From Frigidibacter sp. (lineage in GTDB: Bacteria > Pseudomonadota > Alphaproteobacteria > Rhodobacterales > Rhodobacteraceae): DNA of 64,000 nucleotides. The position numbers and the translations under genes are program-made. Shown in pieces: positions 22,692 through 31,654 of the stretch (positions are counted from its first letter, which is position 1; every line of letters starts with the position of its first letter). Where the stretch lies: contig NZ_JAUYTT010000010.1 of NCBI RefSeq assembly GCF_030695035.1, positions 310,001-374,000 of the forward strand, in the 5' to 3' direction. The notes under the pieces are model-generated. The model saw only the letters and a program-made list of their open reading frames with translations, was not told where the DNA came from and ran no database searches.

Positions 22692-25319
22692 TCACGCGTC
22701 GATCTTGGCAAATTCGTGCTCCACCCCACGCCTTGGCTTGTCGCTGCGATTGAGCCCGAGGAACAGCACGATGTTCTTGGCCACATAGAGCGTGGACCAG
22801 GTGCCGATGATCACGCCGAACAGCATGGCGAAGACAAAGCCGCGGATCACGTCGCCGCCGAAGACCAGCAGCACCACGAGGGCGATCAGCGTGGTCATCG
22901 CTGTCATCAGCGTGCGGCTCAGCGTCTCGTTGGCCGACAGGTTCATCAGGTCGCGCAGTGGCGTCGTCTTGAACTTGGCAAGGTTCTCGCGCAGCCGGTC
23001 GAAGATCACCACCGTGTCGTTGACAGAATAGCCAAGGATGGTCAGCAGCGCCGCCACGATGGTCAGGTCGAACTTCAGCCCGAACAGCGCGAAGATGCCG
23101 ACGGTGACGATGACGTCATGGACCAGCGCCGCGACGGTGCCGACTGCGAACTGCCATTCGAAGCGCATCCAGACATAGACGAGGATGCCCGCCGCCGCCG
23201 CCCCGACCGAGGCGAGCGCCAGCCAGATCAACTCGGCCGAGACCTTCGGTCCGACTGATTCAACTGCCGTGAAACCCACCGCCGGATCGACGGCCTTCAG
23301 CGCCGCCTCCACGCTCGCCACCACCTCGGGGGCCAGCGCTTCGGTGCCCTGCTGCGCCTCGATGCGGATGGTCGCCACATGCTGGTCGGCGCGGAAGGAC
23401 GGGTCGAACACCTCGGTGATCGAGACATCGCCGAGGCCCATGTCCGACAGCGCCGCCCGGTAGCCGCCGATATCGAGGGATTGCGTCGTCTCGGCCCGGA
23501 TCGTCGTGCCGCCCTTGAAGTCGATCCCGAAGTTGAGCCCGAGGGTCGCCACCAGCAGCAGCGAGGCGATGACCGCCACAACCGACGCCCCGAAGGTCAG
23601 CCACTGGGCGCGGAAGAAGTCGATGGTCGTCTTCTCTGGCGCCAGCCGGATCCATCCCTTCACCGCGAGGGTCTTGGGGCGTTTCCAGCGCAGCCATGTC
23701 TCGATGATCAGCCGCGTCACATAGACGGCGGTGAACATCGAGGTCAGGATGCCAAGCCCCAGCGTTACCGCAAAGCCGCGCACCGCGCCGGAGCCGACCG
23801 CGAACATGATCACCGCGGTCAGCAGGCCAGTGATGTTGCTGTCCATGATCGCCGACAGGGCCTTGTCGAACCCGATCTGGACGGCGCGGCCGGGGGTGCG
23901 GCCCTGCCGCAACTCCTCGCGGATCCGCTCGAAGATCAGCACGTTGGCATCGACCGCCATGCCCATCGTCAGCACGATCCCGGCAATGCCGGGCAGCGTC
24001 AGCGTCGCCCCCAGCACCGACAGGAAGGCCAGCAGCAGCCCCATGTTCAGCGCCAGCGCGAGGTTTGCCATCAGGCCAAAGCCGCCATAGCAGGCGATCA
24101 TGAAGGTCACGACGGCGACCATACCGATCACCGCGGCCCGCTGGCCCGCCTCAATGCTGTCCTGCCCCAGCTCGGGGCCGATGGTGCGCTCTTCGAGGAA
24201 GGTCATCTTGGCAGGCAGGGCACCGGCGCGCAGCAGCACGGCCAGTTCGGTGCTTTCCTCGACCGTGAAGCTGCCGGTGATGATCCCCGATCCGCCCGGA
24301 ATGTGGCTCTGGATCACCGGGGCCGAGAGCACCTCACCGTCGAGCACGATGGCAAAGGGGCTGCCGATATTCTCGCCGGTGAAGTCGCCGAAGGCCCGCG
24401 CGCCCGCCGGATCGAACCGGAAGTTTACTGCGGGGCGGCCGTTCTGGTCAAAGGCTGGCTGCGCATCGACAAGGTTCTCGCCGCGTACCACGGGCGTGCG
24501 GTTCAGCTCGTAGAACAGCCCCGGCTGGTCGGCTGCCGGCAGGATCATCTCCCCCGCGCCCGCCGTTTGGCCTTCGGCCGCCTGCCCCAGCACCGCGTTG
24601 AAGGTCAGTTCCGCCGTCGTCCCGATCAGCGATTTCAGTTCCGCCGCCGACCCGATGCCCGGCACCTGGATCAAGATGCGATCCGTGCCTTGCCGCATGA
24701 TGGTCGGCTCGCGCGTGCCGACCTCATCCACCCGCCGCCGGACGATCTCCAGCGACTGCTGGATCGTGCGCTGGTCCAGCGCCTGCCGCTCTGCCTCGGA
24801 CAGCGTCACCACCAGCGTGGTCCCGTCGCCTCGCAGCTCGATGTCGGTCTGGCCGGCGCCGGTCAGCGACACCACCGGCGTCGCCAAGGCCCGGGCGGCG
24901 GCCAGCGCTGCCTGCATCCCGTCCGGGTTGCCGATCCGCACCCGCAGCTCGCCGGGGGCACTGTCCTGCCGCTGCACGGTGCCGACCTGACCCCGCAGCC
25001 CGCGCAGTGCATCGCGCAGCTCGGGCCACAGCGCCTCCATCCGCGCCGCATGGACGTCCTCCACATGCACCTCTGCCAGCAGATGCGCGCCGCCGCGCAG
25101 ATCGAGGCCCAGGTTGACGAGGCTGGAGGGCATCCAGGCGGGCCAGCCGTCGAGATCCGCCTGCGCTCCCGGCGGCAGGGTGCCGGTTTCGGCGATGACC
25201 GCCGCGGCATCGTTGTGGCGTTCCACCTGCGGGTAGAAGGCATTGGGAAGGGCAAAGAGGATGCCCCAGAGACAGACTCCCCAGATGAGGAGGCGCTTCC
25301 ACAGAAGAGTATTTGTCAT
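22692..25319 (-). CDS. secDF: Fused protein translocase SecD-SecF
   Basis: From the ATG at 25319 (MTNTLLWKRLLIWGVCLWG) the protein has about 875 residues. The SecD half has the first membrane helix, VNLGLDLRGGAHLLAEV (D1), the periplasmic P1 region, and a six-helix core with GMAVDANVLIFERIREEL. The SecF half (from about residue 570) has LGLNFGIDFKGGTTIRAET and a second core with GYSVNDTVVIFDRLRENL. It uses the proton motive force to pull proteins across the inner membrane after SecA/SecYEG. SecD and SecF are usually separate genes next to yajC in proteobacteria; here they are fused and no yajC is nearby. Confidence 0.96.
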   Translation of the reverse strand: MTNTLLWKRLLIWGVCLWGILFALPNAFYPQVERHNDAAAVIAETGTLPPGAQADLDGWPAWMPSSLVNLGLDLRGGAHLLAEVHVEDVHAARMEALWPELRDALRGLRGQVGTVQRQDSAPGELRVRIGNPDGMQAALAAARALATPVVSLTGAGQTDIELRGDGTTLVVTLSEAERQALDQRTIQQSLEIVRRRVDEVGTREPTIMRQGTDRILIQVPGIGSAAELKSLIGTTAELTFNAVLGQAAEGQTAGAGEMILPAADQPGLFYELNRTPVVRGENLVDAQPAFDQNGRPAVNFRFDPAGARAFGDFTGENIGSPFAIVLDGEVLSAPVIQSHIPGGSGIITGSFTVEESTELAVLLRAGALPAKMTFLEERTIGPELGQDSIEAGQRAAVIGMVAVVTFMIACYGGFGLMANLALALNMGLLLAFLSVLGATLTLPGIAGIVLTMGMAVDANVLIFERIREELRQGRTPGRAVQIGFDKALSAIMDSNITGLLTAVIMFAVGSGAVRGFAVTLGLGILTSMFTAVYVTRLIIETWLRWKRPKTLAVKGWIRLAPEKTTIDFFRAQWLTFGASVVAVIASLLLVATLGLNFGIDFKGGTTIRAETTQSLDIGGYRAALSDMGLGDVSITEVFDPSFRADQHVATIRIEAQQGTEALAPEVVASVEAALKAVDPAVGFTAVESVGPKVSAELIWLALASVGAAAAGILVYVWMRFEWQFAVGTVAALVHDVIVTVGIFALFGLKFDLTIVAALLTILGYSVNDTVVIFDRLRENLAKFKTTPLRDLMNLSANETLSRTLMTAMTTLIALVVLLVFGGDVIRGFVFAMLFGVIIGTWSTLYVAKNIVLFLGLNRSDKPRRGVEHEFAKIDA

Positions 25320-25487
25320 GACCTGTCCTGAACCCGGAGGCCCGCCGCAAGGGCGCAAGACACACCGGAGACGTTGAAACCGAAGGGCCGCCACAGCTTG
25401 CGAACCGCCCTCAAGGACGGTCCGGCAGAATGGCTGTGGTGGGGATGGATCGCGGCGCGGGCTGCGCGCACGGTTCGAAACTCGGGG

Positions 25488-25856
25488 TCAGGTCAGCGGG
25501 GGTGCCCGGGGCTCGGGGCGGTGCCGGGGCTGCAGGCAGCGCGACGCAATCGGCGGGCAGGCCGGTTCATTCGCCGCGGTGCCGACCGGGAAACCCGGCG
25601 CCTCGGCGATCAGAGCAAGAAGATCGGGGTCCGGCCCGCTTCGGACCTCCGAAGGGCGATGCGCCTTGCTGGCGGCGACGGGCGTCGCGACGTGGTCGTG
25701 GCCTCGGGCTTCGGCCAAGCTGGCCGCCCCGGACTGAACCGGAATGCCTGCCGGACGTTGCCCCGATGCCGCCCAGACCATGAACAGCGACAGCACCACC
25801 GTCCAGGCGAACGCAGCCTGACGTAGCTTCCCGGGAGGCGTGGCGCGCGTGGTCAT
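25488..25856 (-). CDS. Small hypothetical envelope protein
   Basis: This 122-residue protein has a basic N-terminus, one hydrophobic helix (FAWTVVLSLFMVWAASG, about 15-31) that could be a signal anchor, then a Pro/Ala-rich low-complexity tail. No family is recognised. The ATG is preceded by AGAGAAG. It could be an exported small protein, but the composition of the tail also fits a chance frame in GC-rich DNA. Confidence 0.4.
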   Translation of the reverse strand: MTTRATPPGKLRQAAFAWTVVLSLFMVWAASGQRPAGIPVQSGAASLAEARGHDHVATPVAASKAHRPSEVRSGPDPDLLALIAEAPGFPVGTAANEPACPPIASRCLQPRHRPEPRAPPLT

Positions 25857-26041
25857 AGCGCGCTTCTCTCATGTATCATCGGGCGTGACAATATGGGCGA
25901 ATCCGCCGCTGAGGGACATGATCCAAGTCCGCCGATCAGCCAGTGTAAAGCCATCCGACAGGGCTGGGACGCCCGGTCAGGCAGCAGCGCAAACACGGCA
26001 CTGGATGGTTCGGCGCCGTTATTCTGGGAGCCTCTGGCCGA

Positions 26042-26905
26042 TCATGCGCCGAGGATCGGCGGGATCGCCAGAACATCCACCGAGGACGCCGTCAGCACAT
26101 GTTCGGTGACGCTGCCGATCAGCAGCTTGGTCAGGCCGGTCCGGCCGTGGGTTGAGAGAACGATCAGGTCGGCCGCCTCTGCCTCCGCCACCTTCAGGAT
26201 CTCATGCTGCGCCGCCGTCGTCTTGTGGCGGACGATCTGCCGGACATCGCCAAGGCCCGAGGCCGACACGAACCCTGCAAGCGCAAGCGCCGCCTGCCGG
26301 GTCTCATCCGCGAGGTAAACCTCCTGCCCGTCCTTCGGCATTGCATGGCTGAAGGCCAGCCGCAGCGCCGGCGCATCGAACACATGCAGCAGCGTGCTCC
26401 GCGCCGCTCCCACGATCTCCAGCGCCGCAAGCCGCCGCAGTGCGTCGCGGGAGGCGTCCGACAGGTCGGTCGTCTGCAACACATGCCGATAGGGGCCCGC
26501 AGGCGCCGCATTCACCATCAGCACCGGGCAATGCACCAGCCGGATCGTCCGCTCTGCCGTGGTGCCGATGAAGACGTCCCGCAGGATCTGCCGCCGATGC
26601 GGACCGATCACCAGAAGGTCCGGGGCCAGATCCGCCGCCGCCGCCGCCACACCTGCAAAGGGCGAGGCCAGGATCACCCGGGTCTCGCACTCCACCCCAT
26701 CGACATCGCGCAGAGTTGCGGCCATCTGGCGCAGCAGCCTGCCCGCCTCCTCCTGCTCGGCCTCGACGATCCGCCGCGGCTGGTCGTCATCGACGACATG
26801 AATCAGCGCAAGGCTGGCGCCGAACTGCCGTGCCAGCAGGGTTGCGCGCCGCAGCGCCCGGTCAGAGCGTTCCGAGAAGTCGGTGGCCAGCAAGATCTTC
26901 TTCAT
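26042..26905 (-). CDS. Tandem universal stress protein (UspA x2)
   Basis: This 287-residue protein runs from the ATG at 26905 (MKKILLATDFSERSDRAL) with two Usp domains, about 1-145 and 150-287. Both carry the ATP-binding GxxGx9G(S/T) pattern: GPHRRQILRDVFIGTTAE in the first and HGRTGLTKLLIGSVTEHV in the second. Cytoplasmic nucleotide-binding stress protein. It is divergent from the cation antiporter gene at 27104, an arrangement often seen for genes of energy or pH stress. Confidence 0.93.
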   Translation of the reverse strand: MKKILLATDFSERSDRALRRATLLARQFGASLALIHVVDDDQPRRIVEAEQEEAGRLLRQMAATLRDVDGVECETRVILASPFAGVAAAAADLAPDLLVIGPHRRQILRDVFIGTTAERTIRLVHCPVLMVNAAPAGPYRHVLQTTDLSDASRDALRRLAALEIVGAARSTLLHVFDAPALRLAFSHAMPKDGQEVYLADETRQAALALAGFVSASGLGDVRQIVRHKTTAAQHEILKVAEAEAADLIVLSTHGRTGLTKLLIGSVTEHVLTASSVDVLAIPPILGA

Positions 26906-27103
26906 CGCATTCCCTTCCGTCCGCGCCATCCCCCGGCAGGGGCCGGGCAAAACCCCGCCCATCAACCTGTCCGAGGGACTTTACTTACGCTATGACAGGT
27001 TACAGGCAGTCAAACCCCATGAAAAGGCATTCGGAATGGTCTTGAGGCAGTATCGACCCGCGCGCGCCTGCGCAGCAGCGTCCAGCTGGGCGGCCACGAG
27101 CTG

Positions 27104-28825
27104 ATGGACCTGATCGTCCAGTCCCCCTTTACCGAGATCGCGGCGCTGCTGGTAATGGCCGCCGCCATCGGTTTCCTCGGCATCATCCTGCGCCAGCCGC
27201 TTATTGTCAGCTTCATCGCGGTCGGCCTGATCGCAGGCCCCTCGGTGCTGGACATGGTGCATTCCGACGAGCAGATCAGCCTGCTGTCGGAACTGGGCAT
27301 CGCCGTGCTGCTGTTCCTCGTCGGCATCAAGCTCGATGTGAAGCTGATCCGCTCGCTTGGCGCGGTCTCGCTGCTCACCGGGCTGGGGCAGGTCGCCTTC
27401 ACCTCGATCTTCGGCTTCCTGATCGGCCTCGCGCTCGGGCTCGGCGCCGTCACCAGCCTCTATGTGGCGGTCGCGCTGACCTTCTCCTCGACCATCATCA
27501 TCGTGAAACTGCTCTCGGACAAACGCGAGATCGACAGCCTGCATGGCCAGATCGCCCTTGGCTTCCTGATCGTGCAGGACCTTGTCGTGGTGCTGGCGAT
27601 GATCGTGCTCTCGGCCATCGGCATCGGGTCGGCCGAAGACGGGCATGGCGGCGGGTCGGTGACGACGGTTCTGCTCTCGGGCGTGGCGATGGTGGCGCTG
27701 GTCGTCCTGTTCGTGCGCTATGTCGCCAACCCGCTGACAGAGCGTCTGGCCCGCGCGCCAGAGCTTCTGGTGATCTTCGCCATCGCCATGGCGGCGATGT
27801 TCGCGGCCATTGGCGATATCGTCGGGCTCGGCAAGGAGGTGGGCGGCCTGCTGGCCGGCGTCGCCCTCGCGTCGACACCCTACCGCGAGACCATTGCGGC
27901 GCGTCTGGCCCCGCTGCGCGACTTCCTGCTGCTGTTCTTCTTCATCGCCCTCGGCTCGGCGCTGGACCTGTCGCTTCTGGGCAGCCACGTCACCGGCGCC
28001 ATCGTCTTCTCGATCTTCGTGCTGATCGGTAACCCGCTGATCGTCCTCGCCATCATGGGGGCGATGGGCTACCGCAAGCGCACCGGCTTTCTGGCCGGCC
28101 TGACCGTCGCGCAGATCAGTGAGTTCTCGTTGATCTTCGTCGCCATGGGCGTCTCGCTTGGCCATGTGCAAGAGGATGCGCTCGGCCTCGTCACCATGGT
28201 CGGCCTCGTGACCATCGCCGCCTCCACCTACATGATCACCTATTCGCACCAGCTCTACGCCCTGTTCGAGCGGTTTCTGGGCGTGTTCGAGCGCAGGGGC
28301 ACCCCGCGTGAGCCCTCCGAGGCGGGCGCGCACCGCGATGACGGGCCCAAGGTCATCATCTTCGGTCTGGGTCGCTTTGGTACCGCCATCGGGATGCGCC
28401 TGCACAAGCGCGGCATCAAGGTGCTGGGGGTGGACTTCAACCCGCTGGCCGTGCGGCGCTGGCGCGAGCTTGGCCTTGAGACAGAGTTCGGGGACGCGAC
28501 CGATCCCGAGTTCATCGCCGAACTTCCTCTGCCGCGGGCAGAATGGATCGTCTCCACCGTGCCGATCCATCCCACCGGCCTCAGCCATGAGGATACCCGC
28601 ACCACCCTGATCCAGCTGACCCGCAGCTCTGGCTTCCGCGGACGGATCGCCGTCGCCTCGCATCACCCGCGCGACACCGAAGAGCTGTTTGGCTCGGGCG
28701 CCGATCTGGTGCTGGAGCCGTTCCAGGACGCCGCCGACCGCGCGGTCGACCTGCTCTGCGGTGCCGCGGAAGAGGAAAGGACCGAGATCCCCGCGATCGA
28801 TACCGAGGAGCATCAGGCGTCATAG
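27104..28825 (+). CDS. CPA2-family cation:proton antiporter with TrkA-N domain
   Basis: This 573-residue protein has about twelve membrane helices in residues 10-390 (AALLVMAAAIGFLGIILRQP, ISLLSELGIAVLLFLVGIKLD), typical of the KefB/YbaL group. A Rossmann NAD-binding RCK/TrkA-N domain follows at about 415-535 (VIIFGLGRFGTAIGMRL, GVDFNP). It would exchange K+ or Na+ for H+ across the inner membrane under nucleotide control. The tail is acidic. It is divergent from the universal stress protein gene. The ion and the glutathione dependence of true Kef proteins cannot be read from the sequence. Confidence 0.92.
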   Translation: MDLIVQSPFTEIAALLVMAAAIGFLGIILRQPLIVSFIAVGLIAGPSVLDMVHSDEQISLLSELGIAVLLFLVGIKLDVKLIRSLGAVSLLTGLGQVAFTSIFGFLIGLALGLGAVTSLYVAVALTFSSTIIIVKLLSDKREIDSLHGQIALGFLIVQDLVVVLAMIVLSAIGIGSAEDGHGGGSVTTVLLSGVAMVALVVLFVRYVANPLTERLARAPELLVIFAIAMAAMFAAIGDIVGLGKEVGGLLAGVALASTPYRETIAARLAPLRDFLLLFFFIALGSALDLSLLGSHVTGAIVFSIFVLIGNPLIVLAIMGAMGYRKRTGFLAGLTVAQISEFSLIFVAMGVSLGHVQEDALGLVTMVGLVTIAASTYMITYSHQLYALFERFLGVFERRGTPREPSEAGAHRDDGPKVIIFGLGRFGTAIGMRLHKRGIKVLGVDFNPLAVRRWRELGLETEFGDATDPEFIAELPLPRAEWIVSTVPIHPTGLSHEDTRTTLIQLTRSSGFRGRIAVASHHPRDTEELFGSGADLVLEPFQDAADRAVDLLCGAAEEERTEIPAIDTEEHQAS

Positions 28826-28978
28826 AGGCCCAAGGTGGACGGCGGTGGACCGGACACGAAGCCAGCAAGTCGGGATCCGCGCCCCGGATCGCAGCGACCG
28901 CGAACCGGGATGCGTGCAATGTCCGGCGGCGCGCCGACCCGCGCGGGTAATCGTGCCCGGTGGGGCCGCCTGCCGTTG

Positions 28979-29250
28979 GTGGCGTTGGCACGAGTTGCAT
29001 CGAGCTGCGGATGCTGTTGCTGGACGAGCCCTTTGGCGCGCTGGATGCCAAGGTCCGCAAGGAGCCGCGCGACATCCATGACGAGGCTGGGCTGACGACG
29101 GTCTTTGTGACCCCATGACCAGGACGAGGCGATGCAACTGGCCGATCTCGTGGTGGTGATATCGATGGGCAGGATCAAGCAGATCGGCAAGCCGCAGGAC
29201 ATCCGCGCGAGGCCGGCATCGGCCTTCGTGCGGAGTTTGTCACCGCCTGA
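28979..29250 (+). pseudogene. Fragment of a CysA-like ABC transporter ATPase
   Basis: Broken pieces of an ABC ATPase can be read: VALAR at 28979, [17 protein letters not shown] (Walker B and D-loop), [14 protein letters not shown], then after a one-base insertion DEAMQLADLVVVISMGRIKQIG, and KPQDIRARPASAFVRS. This order matches the sulfate importer CysA. Most of the gene including Walker A is missing and the rest is frameshifted, so it is dead. It sits between the antiporter gene and tRNA-His. Confidence 0.75.
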
Positions 29251-29372
29251 GCCGCGGCGACACGCGGGCTGCGCAAGCCGGCGGCGGCGCTGCGGGCTGC
29301 GCATCCAGCAGCCATTCCCCTTGCACGGGGCCCTTGCATTCGATCAGCGCAGCCGCTAAATGCGCCCGCAGT

Positions 29373-29449
29373 GCCGCCTTAGCTCAGTTGGTTAGAGCAC
29401 CAGATTGTGGATCTGGGGGTCACCCGTTCGAGCCGGGTAGGCGGTACCA
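29373..29449 (+). tRNA. tRNA-His (GTG)
   Basis: This is a complete 77-base cloverleaf: acceptor GCCGCCT with AGGCGGT, D-arm GCTCAGTTGGTTAGAGC, anticodon arm CCAGATTGTGGATCTGG (anticodon GTG), T-arm ACCCGTTCGAGCCGGGT, then A73 and encoded CCA. The base before G1 is T, so the extra G-1 of most tRNA-His is not encoded, and the discriminator is A rather than C. This is the known exception of many alphaproteobacteria. Confidence 0.97.
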
Positions 29450-29843
29450 TTCCTTAGACACCGATGTTTTGGACTGCTGCGGCGTCTGCCGACCTGTCGG
29501 TCAGGTTTTTCCGACTTGCCCGCCGTGGCCGCGCATGAACGTGGGCCGCGCGGCCCTTGATTTGCAGCGTGACGATGCCCAGATGACCGCGTTGGCCCAG
29601 ACCGTTTCCCCGTGGCATTTTTGCGTGGGACGGCAAGGTTTTGCGCATTGCAGCATGAAGGTGCTGCACCTGCGAAGGGACTGCGCTATGAGTGGTCGAA
29701 CGGGGTGTGAAACAAGGTTGCGATTCGGGCCGGGCGAGGCTCGGCGCTGCAGGAAAGCCAGGCCGGCCAAGGCGCCGGAGACAACAGTCAGAACGGTTAG
29801 GTTCCGCCGTTGACGGGAACCAGCATTACGATCGTCAGACAGA
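29450..29843. other. Intergenic region upstream of opgG
   Basis: About 390 bases with no convincing gene or RNA. It should carry the promoter of the opgGIHC operon. I did not find clear consensus boxes. Short open frames here lack motifs. Confidence 0.4.
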
Positions 29844-31472
29844 ATGAGAACAAGAAACGACACCCCCTCCCTTACAATGACCCGGCGCGGACTGTTTGGT
29901 TCGGCCGCATGTAGCGCCTTCATGATCGTTGCCGGCCAGCCGGGCTGGGCTCAGGAGGCTGCGCCGGCCGAAGCGCCGGCGGCCGAGCCTGTGCCTGCTG
30001 CGCCGCCACCTCCGCCGCCCTTCTCCTATGACCTGCTGACCGAGTCGATGCGCGAGCGGGCTCTGCACGACCCCGAGCCGGTGCCGCCGCTGGAAGGCTT
30101 CCTGGCCGACCTTGGCTATGACGAATATCGCCAGATCAACTTTCTGCCGGACCGCGCCCGTTGGGCGGTGCCGGGCAGTCAGTTCCGGGTGCAGGCCTAT
30201 CACATGGGCTGGCTCTTCGCCGAGCCGGTGCGGATATTCGACGTGGTCGATGGCACCGCGCAGGAGGTCGTTTTCTCGACTGACGATTTCGAATACCGGC
30301 ACGAACTCGGCGAACGGGTGCCCCATCACTTCAACCTGCCCGGCGTGGCGGGCTTCCGGATGCACTATCCGCTGAACCGCGCCGATGTACTGGACGAACT
30401 GGTGTCCTTTGTCGGTGCCAGCTATTTCCGCGCGCTTGGCCGGGGCAACAGCTATGGCCTTTCGGCCCGCGGTCTGGCCATCAATACCGGCCTGCCGGGG
30501 GGCGAGGAGTTTCCGCGCTTCACCGCGTTCTATCTGGAACGCCCTCTGGAGGGCGCGCAGCAGGTTGTGGTGAATGCGGCGCTGGAAAGCCCCAGCGTCA
30601 CCGGCGCCTACCGCTTCGTCATCACCCCCGGGTCGGACACGGTGATGGAGGTGACGGCGCGGCTGTTCTTCCGCGCCGATGTGGCGCAGCTGGGTGTGGC
30701 ACCGCTGACTTCGATGTTCCTCTATGCCGCGAACAACCGCGAGGCCTTTGCCGATTACCGCCCCAAAGTGCATGACAGCGACGGGCTGATGATCACCCGG
30801 CCGAATGGCGAGGTGCTGTGGCGCGCGCTGAACAACCCGCCGCGGCTGTCGGTCTCGGTTCTGGCCGAGCCTGCTATGAACAGCTTCGGGCTTTATCAGC
30901 GCGACCGTGATTTCGAGCATTATCAGGATGCCGAGGCGCGCTATGAGAAGCGGCCCTCGCTGGCGGTGGAGCCGCTTGGCGACTGGGGTGCTGGATCGGT
31001 GCGGCTGGTCGAGATCCCGTCGGACCTTGAGGTCAACGACAATATCGTCGCCTTCTGGGCGCCGGATGAGGCCATTCGCGCCGGCGAAATGCGGGAGTTC
31101 CGCTACCGCCTGCACTGGGGCGCGCTGACGCCCGATCCGAACGGCGATCTGGCCTGGGTGGCGGATACCCGCGCAGGCAGCGGCGGTGTTTCGGGCGCCG
31201 AGGCGGAACCGGGGACGCGGAAGTTTGTTGTGGACTTCGAAGGCGGCGTGCTGGGACAGCTTCCCGCAGATGCCGAAGTCGCGCCCGTGGTCAACATCAT
31301 GGGCGGCGAGGCCTTGACCACGGTGCTGTCGAAGATCGACGGAACCCGGATCTGGCGTCTTGTCGTGGATGTCCGCGGCCGGCCCGGAACTGTAACAGAG
31401 ATGGTTGCCCATGTTGCTGGGTATGACCGCAAATTGACCGAAACCTGGCTGTATCAATGGGTGCAGGAATGA
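29844..31472 (+). CDS. opgG: Periplasmic glucan biosynthesis protein OpgG
   Basis: This 542-residue protein has a twin-arginine-type signal (TRRGLFGSAACSAFMIVAGQPGWAQE), then a Pro/Ala linker and the OpgG/MdoG domain (FSYDLLTESMRERALHD, YRQINFLPDRARW, IFDVVDGTAQEVVFS). It acts in the periplasm on the backbone of osmoregulated periplasmic glucans. An ATG at 29877 just before TRRGLF is an alternative start. It is the first gene of opgG-opgI-opgH-opgC and ends with an ATGA overlap to opgI. Confidence 0.95.
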   Translation: MRTRNDTPSLTMTRRGLFGSAACSAFMIVAGQPGWAQEAAPAEAPAAEPVPAAPPPPPPFSYDLLTESMRERALHDPEPVPPLEGFLADLGYDEYRQINFLPDRARWAVPGSQFRVQAYHMGWLFAEPVRIFDVVDGTAQEVVFSTDDFEYRHELGERVPHHFNLPGVAGFRMHYPLNRADVLDELVSFVGASYFRALGRGNSYGLSARGLAINTGLPGGEEFPRFTAFYLERPLEGAQQVVVNAALESPSVTGAYRFVITPGSDTVMEVTARLFFRADVAQLGVAPLTSMFLYAANNREAFADYRPKVHDSDGLMITRPNGEVLWRALNNPPRLSVSVLAEPAMNSFGLYQRDRDFEHYQDAEARYEKRPSLAVEPLGDWGAGSVRLVEIPSDLEVNDNIVAFWAPDEAIRAGEMREFRYRLHWGALTPDPNGDLAWVADTRAGSGGVSGAEAEPGTRKFVVDFEGGVLGQLPADAEVAPVVNIMGGEALTTVLSKIDGTRIWRLVVDVRGRPGTVTEMVAHVAGYDRKLTETWLYQWVQE

Positions 31473-31651
31473 GCTTTGAGAAGGGCGACATGCTAATGCA
31501 GGACGCCGATCACGTCGGAACCACTATCGGGGCGCTGCCGACTGCCCCCCTTGCCATGCCCCGTCAGGTGCTGGAACGGTCAAGCACGCTCTGGTCGCGG
31601 CTGATGGCCGTGTTCGGGGCCGGGATCCGAACCCGCAGGCTTGGAAGCTAA
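31469..31651 (+). CDS. opgI: OpgI, small protein of the glucan operon
   Basis: This 60-residue reading frame starts at the ATG that overlaps the opgG stop (ATGA): MSFEKGDMLMQDADHVGTT, then ALPTAPLAMPRQVLERSS, then a basic C-terminus. Its stop is three bases before the opgH start. In Rhodobacter sphaeroides the operon is known as opgGIH-opgC, with a short opgI between opgG and opgH; position and coupling here match. It may assist OpgH. Assignment is by position, not by sequence comparison. Confidence 0.65.
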   Translation: MSFEKGDMLMQDADHVGTTIGALPTAPLAMPRQVLERSSTLWSRLMAVFGAGIRTRRLGS

Positions 31652-31654
31652 GCC

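Noticed and set aside
26990-28813. 607-residue antisense frame across the cation antiporter gene
   Set aside because: It is the reverse-strand shadow of a clear membrane transporter; its composition (His/Asp/Gln/Arg-rich, no motif) is typical of GC-rich antisense frames.
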